Of a stretch of 64,000 nucleotides of DNA, positions 60,229 through 64,000 are shown in pieces. The translations under genes and the position numbers were made by a program. Source of the stretch: Streptomyces nymphaeiformis (GTDB lineage Bacteria > Actinomycetota > Actinomycetes > Streptomycetales > Streptomycetaceae); NCBI RefSeq assembly GCF_014203895.1, contig NZ_JACHJY010000001.1, forward strand, positions 1,240,001 through 1,304,000, in the 5' to 3' direction. Under the pieces are notes generated by a model that was not told where the DNA came from, did not search any database, and saw nothing but the letters and a program-made list of their open reading frames with translations. Position 1 is the first letter of the stretch. The number at the start of each line of letters is the position of its first letter.

Positions 60229-60864
60229 TCACCGTAGTTCCGACACCAGTACCGTGACCGCGGTCGCCTCCTCGGCGGCCGCGGTCGCGGCGCTTCGGGC
60301 GGCGCGGGCCACGTCCAGCGGGCGGTGCCCGGCCGTCACGGCCAGTTCCACCCGCACCCCGTCCGGGCCCCGGCGCACCGGCGGTCCCCAGGCGTCCGTC
60401 ACGCCCGCCACGCCCTCGACCCGCAGGACCGCCAGGGCCACCGGGTCGTCCGTCGCCGGAGCGGGCCGCCCCGGCGGGGGAGCGGCCGGTCCGGCCGCCG
60501 CCGGCTCCGCGTCGAGCAGCTCCGTCACCCGCAGGTCCACCGCCGCCACCCGCAGCCCGAGACCGTCCCGCGCCGCCCCGAGCAGCGCCGCCCGCAGCTC
60601 CTCCGCCAGCTCCGGCAACGGGCGGCCCGCCACCGCCCCGAAGTCCACGGTGATCCGCAGGCCCCCGGGCTCCGCCTGGTCGTCGGGCCCGACCCGGAGC
60701 TCGCCCGGCACCACCCCCCGTACCGCCGCGGCGGCCGGGACGAGGACCCCGCGAGCCGCGCGCTCGGTGATCCAGGCGCCGTCCCCTGCCGCTCCGAGCG
60801 GCAGCAGCCTGCCCGGCGCGAGGTGCTCCCGTACCGCCGCCGTCCAACCCTCAGCCGTCGTCAT
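60229..60864 (-). CDS. Asp23-like hypothetical protein, divergent from Asp23 operon
   Basis: This 211-residue protein contains two halves that each resemble an Asp23/Gls24 module: GLRITVDFGAVAGRPLPELA... DLRVTELL and GVRVELAVTAGHRPLDVARA... AVTVLVSEL. The linker between them is Ala/Pro-rich. The pattern parallels the strand-helix-strand core of the divergent Asp23 gene, so a shared envelope-stress role is likely by context and fold. ATG 60864 follows GGGGGA. Frames extending upstream to 60903 would enter the shared promoter. Confidence 0.75.
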   Translation of the reverse strand: MTTAEGWTAAVREHLAPGRLLPLGAAGDGAWITERAARGVLVPAAAAVRGVVPGELRVGPDDQAEPGGLRITVDFGAVAGRPLPELAEELRAALLGAARDGLGLRVAAVDLRVTELLDAEPAAAGPAAPPPGRPAPATDDPVALAVLRVEGVAGVTDAWGPPVRRGPDGVRVELAVTAGHRPLDVARAARSAATAAAEEATAVTVLVSELR

Positions 60865-60957
60865 TCCCCCAGCCTGCCGCATCCCCGGAGCGAATTCGGG
60901 CAAGCGCCCTTAGTGTGGGCGAGTAACCCCGAAATATGACAGAAGGGGATCATTCTC

Positions 60958-61434
60958 ATGACGGACACCACTCACTCCGGAGACCCCGCGGCGGACGAGC
61001 CGCGCCGTACCTCCGTGACCAAGCGGGGCGGCGGCGCCGCGGCGACGCGGGGCCGGACGACGATCGCCGACGGTGTCGTGGAGAAGATCGCCGGTCTCGC
61101 CGCGCGTGACGTCGTCGGCGTCCACGCCATGGGCAGCGGCCTCTCCCGGACCTTCGGCGCGGTTCGCGACCGGGTCCCCGGCGGAGGCGGCGCCAAGGCG
61201 AGCGTCACCCGAGGGGTCAAGGCCGAGGTCGGCGAGGTGCAGACCGCGCTCGACCTGGAGATCGTCGTCGACTACGGCGTGTCCATCGCCGATGTCGCCG
61301 GAGACGTCAGGGAGAACGTCATCGCCGCCGTGGAGCGGATGACAGGCCTCGAGGTCGTCGAGGTCAACATCGCGGTCAGCGACGTGAAGCTGCCCGAGGA
61401 AGAGGAAGAGGAAGAGGAGCCCCGGCTCCAGTAG
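60958..61434 (+). CDS. Asp23/Gls24 family envelope stress protein
   Basis: This 158-residue protein has the Asp23 signature: TTIADGVVEKIAGLAARDVV, GVHAMGSG, VDYGVSIADVAGDVRENVIA and VVEVNIAVSDVKLP, with an acidic EEEEEEEE-like C-terminus. Asp23 proteins gather at the membrane through AmaP, which is encoded four genes downstream. It is the first gene of a five-gene operon and has AAGGGG before the ATG. Confidence 0.95.
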   Translation: MTDTTHSGDPAADEPRRTSVTKRGGGAAATRGRTTIADGVVEKIAGLAARDVVGVHAMGSGLSRTFGAVRDRVPGGGGAKASVTRGVKAEVGEVQTALDLEIVVDYGVSIADVAGDVRENVIAAVERMTGLEVVEVNIAVSDVKLPEEEEEEEEPRLQ

Positions 61435-61485
61435 TCGTCACAGCCCCCGGCGACAGGGGCCGGGGGCCAGGGAAAGGGGCTCGGA

Positions 61486-61677
61486 ATGAGCATGGCGGTG
61501 GTCGGCCTGGTGGCCGGCATGGCTCTCGGCTTCGCCGGATACTTCGGCGGCTTCGGAGCGTTTCTGCTGGTCGCGGCCCTCGGGGCGATCGGCTTCGTGG
61601 CGGGCCGTTTCCTCGACGGCGACCTCGAGGCCGGCGATCTGTTCCGGGGACGCGAGCGCGGCGACCGGCGGCGGTGA
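61486..61677 (+). CDS. Small membrane protein of Asp23 operon
   Basis: This 63-residue protein has two adjoining hydrophobic helices (MAVVGLVAGMALGFAGYFGG and FLLVAALGAIGFVAGRFLDG) and a charged tail (FRGRERGDRRR). It resembles the small DUF2273-type partner found in Asp23/AmaP clusters. It is co-transcribed, and the next frame begins 7 bases after its stop. Confidence 0.85.
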   Translation: MSMAVVGLVAGMALGFAGYFGGFGAFLLVAALGAIGFVAGRFLDGDLEAGDLFRGRERGDRRR

Positions 61678-61683
61678 CCGGGG

Positions 61684-62052
61684 GTGGTGACGGATCTGGC
61701 GGACGGCGCGGTACGGGACGGGGTACGGGACCGGGGGGCGACCACGGTCGCCGACCGCGTCGTCGCGAAGATCGCCGCGCAGGCGGCCAGGGAGGCCCTC
61801 GACGCCGTCCCCGCAGGGGGATCGAAGCCGCACGCCTCCGTCGTCGTCCACCGGGAGATCGCCCGCGTCTCGGTGAGCCTCGACCTCGACTACCCGTCCG
61901 ACGTCGGCCGCCAGTGCGGGGCCGTCCGGAGCCGGGTACGCACGCGCGTGGAGGACCTCGTCGGCCTGGAGGTCCACGAGGTGGACGTCCACGTCGAGCG
62001 CCTCCACTCCGCCCACACCCGCCACACCACCCCGAGGGGCCGCCTCGCATGA
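61684..62052 (+). CDS. Second Asp23/Gls24-type protein
   Basis: This 122-residue protein has TTVADRVVAKIAAQAAREAL, ARVSVSLDLDYPSDVGRQCG and LVGLEVHEVDVHVERLH, the Asp23 helix-strand-helix-strand core without the acidic tail. GTG 61684 or 61687 may be the start; neither has a strong ribosome binding site, so coupling to the preceding gene is likely. Its stop overlaps the next ATG (ATGA). Confidence 0.88.
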   Translation: MVTDLADGAVRDGVRDRGATTVADRVVAKIAAQAAREALDAVPAGGSKPHASVVVHREIARVSVSLDLDYPSDVGRQCGAVRSRVRTRVEDLVGLEVHEVDVHVERLHSAHTRHTTPRGRLA

Positions 62053-62690
62053 CCACGACCCCGGAACCGGACGCCTCCGCACACCCGGGCTCCGAGCCGG
62101 ACCCCGACCCGGCCCCCGCCGACGCCCCCACCCCGCACGTCCGCCGTTTCTGGGCCGTGCGTCGCATCCCCGCCGCCGTCCTCGCGGCCGTCGTGCTCGG
62201 GGGGACCGGGCTGCTGCTCTACGACGTCGCGGCCGTGCGGGCCGACCGGCCCGCCATGGCCTGGCGGCGCAAGCTGGCCGACGGGCTCGCGACCCGGCCG
62301 CTCGACGACGTGGTGATCGTCGCCGGAGCGGCCGTCGCCGTCGTGCTCGGTCTCTGGCTCCTGATCCTGGCCGCCACCCCGGGGCTGCGCGGCATCCTCC
62401 CGATGCGCCGGGAGCACACCGACGTGCGGGCGGGGCTCGACCGCAAGGCCGCCTCCCTCACCCTGCGGGACCGCGTCATGGAGGTCTCCGGCGTCCAGTC
62501 CGTCCGGGTGCGCGTCGGCCGCGCCAAGGTCGCCGTCCGGGCGGTCTCCCACTTCCGGGCCCTCGACGAGGTCCGCGCCGACGTGGAGACCGTGCTCGCC
62601 ACCGGCGTCGACGAGCTCGGCCTCGCCCACCCGCCCGCGCGGACGGTACGGGTGGCCAGGCCGCCCCGCAAGGAAGGGAAGGCCAAGTGA
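62049..62690 (+). CDS. DUF6286-type membrane protein of Asp23 operon
   Basis: This 213-residue protein has two transmembrane helices (IPAAVLAAVVLGGTGLLLYD and VVIVAGAAVAVVLGLWLLIL). A C-terminal domain with RDRVMEVSGVQSVRVRVGRA and ADVETVLATGVDELGL resembles the Asp23/AmaP alkaline-shock fold. It starts at ATG 62049 overlapping the preceding stop and ends overlapping the amaP GTG. It is probably a second membrane anchor for Asp23 proteins. Confidence 0.85.
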   Translation: MTTTPEPDASAHPGSEPDPDPAPADAPTPHVRRFWAVRRIPAAVLAAVVLGGTGLLLYDVAAVRADRPAMAWRRKLADGLATRPLDDVVIVAGAAVAVVLGLWLLILAATPGLRGILPMRREHTDVRAGLDRKAASLTLRDRVMEVSGVQSVRVRVGRAKVAVRAVSHFRALDEVRADVETVLATGVDELGLAHPPARTVRVARPPRKEGKAK

Positions 62691-63274
62691 CCGTCGTCCT
62701 GCGGCGCGTCAACCGCGCCCTGCTCGGTCTCGCCGGGCTGCTCCTCGTCGTCGGCGGCGGCGCCGTCCTCGCCGCCGCCCTCGACCTGCCCGTACCGTCC
62801 TGGTGGCCCTGGTCGGGCCCCGACGACGTGCTGCTCTCCACCTCCGAACGGCAGCACTGGCGCGACGAGAGCTGGTGGTGGCCGGTGGTCATCGCCGTCC
62901 TCGGGCTCGTCGTCCTGCTCGCCCTCTGGTGGCTGCTCGTCCAGTTCCGGCGGGCCCGGCTCGCCGAGGTCCTCGTCGACACCGGCGACGGCGAGGCGGC
63001 GGTCCTGCGCGGCCGGGCCCTGGAGAGCGTCCTGGAGGCGGACGCCACCGCACAGGACGGCGTCGCCCGCGCCAAGGTCGCCCTCACGGGCCGCCGCGGC
63101 ACCCCCCGGACCCGGATCGTGCTGCTCCTGGAGCCGTACGCCTCCCCGGGTGCCGCCCTGACCGCCCTCAGCACCCGGGCGCTCGCCGACGCCCGTACGT
63201 CGACGGGCCTGCCCGCGCTGCCCACGGAGGCGCGCCTGCGCGCGGTCAAGCACCGCGCCCGCCGGGTCGCCTGA
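62687..63274 (+). CDS. amaP: Alkaline shock response membrane anchor AmaP
   Basis: This 195-residue protein has two N-terminal transmembrane helices (ALLGLAGLLLVVGGGAVLAA and VVIAVLGLVVLLALWWLLV). A soluble domain with GDGEAAVLRGRALESVLEAD and RARVALTGRRG-like sequence follows, as in AmaP proteins that tether Asp23. The GTG start overlaps the previous stop codon. It is the last gene of the operon and converges on the SDR gene, 15 bases away. Confidence 0.88.
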   Translation: MTVVLRRVNRALLGLAGLLLVVGGGAVLAAALDLPVPSWWPWSGPDDVLLSTSERQHWRDESWWWPVVIAVLGLVVLLALWWLLVQFRRARLAEVLVDTGDGEAAVLRGRALESVLEADATAQDGVARAKVALTGRRGTPRTRIVLLLEPYASPGAALTALSTRALADARTSTGLPALPTEARLRAVKHRARRVA

Positions 63275-63289
63275 GGACCCGGCGGCGGG

Positions 63290-64000
63290 TCAGAACTCGG
63301 CGCGTGCCCCGCCGTCCACCGGCAGCATCAGACCCGTCAGGTACGAGGCGGCCGGCGACAGCACGAAGGCCGCCGTGCGGCCGAACTCCGCCGGGGTGCC
63401 GTACCGGCGCAGCGGGATCGTGAGCTCGTTCGCCGCGCGGGCCGCGTCCGCGTCGCCGGAGAGCGCGTCAAGGGAGCGGACCCGGTCGGTGTCGATGCGG
63501 CTCGGCAGCAGGCCGACGACCCGGATCCCGCGCGGGCCCAGGTCGTTGGCGAGGGACTTGGCGAAGCCGGCCAGGCCCGGCCGCAGTCCGTTGGAGATGG
63601 TCAGGCCGGGGATCGGCTCGTGGACGGAGCCGGACAGGACGAAGCCGATGACCCCGCCCTCGCCGAGCGTCTCGGCGGACGCGCGGGCCAGCCGTACCGC
63701 CCCCAGGAAGACCGTGTCGAAGGCGGCCGCCCACTCCTCGTCGGTGTTGTCCGCCGCGAAGCCGGGCGCCGGGCCGCCGACGCTGATCAGGATGCCGTCG
63801 AAGCCGCCGAAGCGGGCCCGCGCCTCGGCGATCAGCCGGGCCGGGGTCCCCGGGTCGGTGTTGTCGGCGGCGACGCCTGCCGCGCCTTCGCCCAGCTCGG
63901 CCACCGCGTCGGCGACGGTCTTCTCCTCGCGCCCGGTGATCAACACCTTCGCGCCCTCGGCGAGCAGCGCCTCGGCCGAGGCCCGGCCGAGCCCCCGCGT
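63290..64000 (-). CDS. SDR family oxidoreductase (partial), atypical active site
   Basis: The N-terminus lies beyond the window. The visible part includes RGLGRASAEALLAEGAKVLI (cofactor-binding Gly-rich helix), ISVGGPAPGF, VIGFVLSGSVHEPIPG and the C-terminal PAASYLTGLMLPVDGGARAEF typical of SDR dehydrogenases. Where the catalytic YxxxK should be, it reads ISNGLRPGLAGFAKSLANDL, without the Tyr and Lys. It may bind a cofactor without normal catalysis, or belong to a divergent subfamily with another mechanism. Confidence 0.85.
   Translation of the reverse strand, partial: TRGLGRASAEALLAEGAKVLITGREEKTVADAVAELGEGAAGVAADNTDPGTPARLIAEARARFGGFDGILISVGGPAPGFAADNTDEEWAAAFDTVFLGAVRLARASAETLGEGGVIGFVLSGSVHEPIPGLTISNGLRPGLAGFAKSLANDLGPRGIRVVGLLPSRIDTDRVRSLDALSGDADAARAANELTIPLRRYGTPAEFGRTAAFVLSPAASYLTGLMLPVDGGARAEF

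Overview
The window is a stretch of chromosome from a Streptomyces-type actinomycete. GC content is very high with strong G/C bias at third codon positions, and GTG (once TTG) starts are common. Typical families include TerD, PP2C/SpoIIE phosphatases, IclR, GntR and AraC regulators, an actinobacterial iron box, a Pho box and a LAxTG sortase substrate. From about 40 to 63 kb the gene content looks like the conserved Streptomyces core (cobalamin cluster, Pit transporter, ABC-F, Gbn, Asp23 operon). From 0 to 40 kb it is mostly catabolic and regulatory accessory content. I see no tRNA, rRNA, CRISPR array, transposase or prophage gene. TerD at the left edge and an SDR enzyme at the right edge are cut by the window.

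0-7.8 kb: terD end, an AraC regulator, a uronate-dehydrogenase-like gene with its own promoter, and a small regulon made of a GntR/FCD repressor, two cytosine-deaminase-like amidohydrolases and an APC permease. Both amidohydrolase promoters carry GGTATACC dyads. 7.8-19.2 kb: two overlapping PP2C phosphatase/sensor genes, an MFS transporter, a HEAT-repeat protein with a small membrane protein, a class B penicillin-binding protein and a divergent membrane-anchored protein. 19.2-25.3 kb: a two-component system with a membrane protein in one overlapping operon, a cupin, and a divergent IclR regulator / ketoglutarate-semialdehyde dehydrogenase pair with two tandem dyads between them. 25.3-37 kb: quinone-oxidoreductase, AraC, DHA2 exporter, GlxA-type AraC, FrnE/DsbA, two class V aminotransferases, a MarR / old-yellow-enzyme divergent pair with paired operators, a TolB-like propeller protein and an amidohydrolase.

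37-41 kb: the most unusual gene is a 913-residue in-frame fusion of a penicillin-acylase (Ntn hydrolase) domain to a siderophore-type acetyltransferase domain. It lies behind a near-perfect iron box and has a good internal ribosome binding site in front of the acetyltransferase half. Next is a secreted LAETG sortase substrate.

41-52 kb: late cobalamin biosynthesis. A B12 riboswitch leads cobD-cobQ-chelatase-cobO-cobB, transcribed leftwards. A ZIP metal transporter and cobC lie beyond, with a CobE-like domain whose frame runs into cobC. A Pit phosphate transporter behind a Pho box follows. 52-64 kb: an alpha/beta-hydrolase lacking its nucleophile serine, a large hypothetical protein followed by a degenerate copy array of its own 3' end, a VOC protein, a zinc metallopeptidase, an ABC-F ATPase with a short leader ORF, the Gbn nucleoid protein, an enoyl-CoA hydratase and an Asp23/AmaP envelope-stress operon.

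A recurring oddity is that at least five unrelated genes, and possibly a sixth, are followed by a tandem copy of their own stop-codon region.
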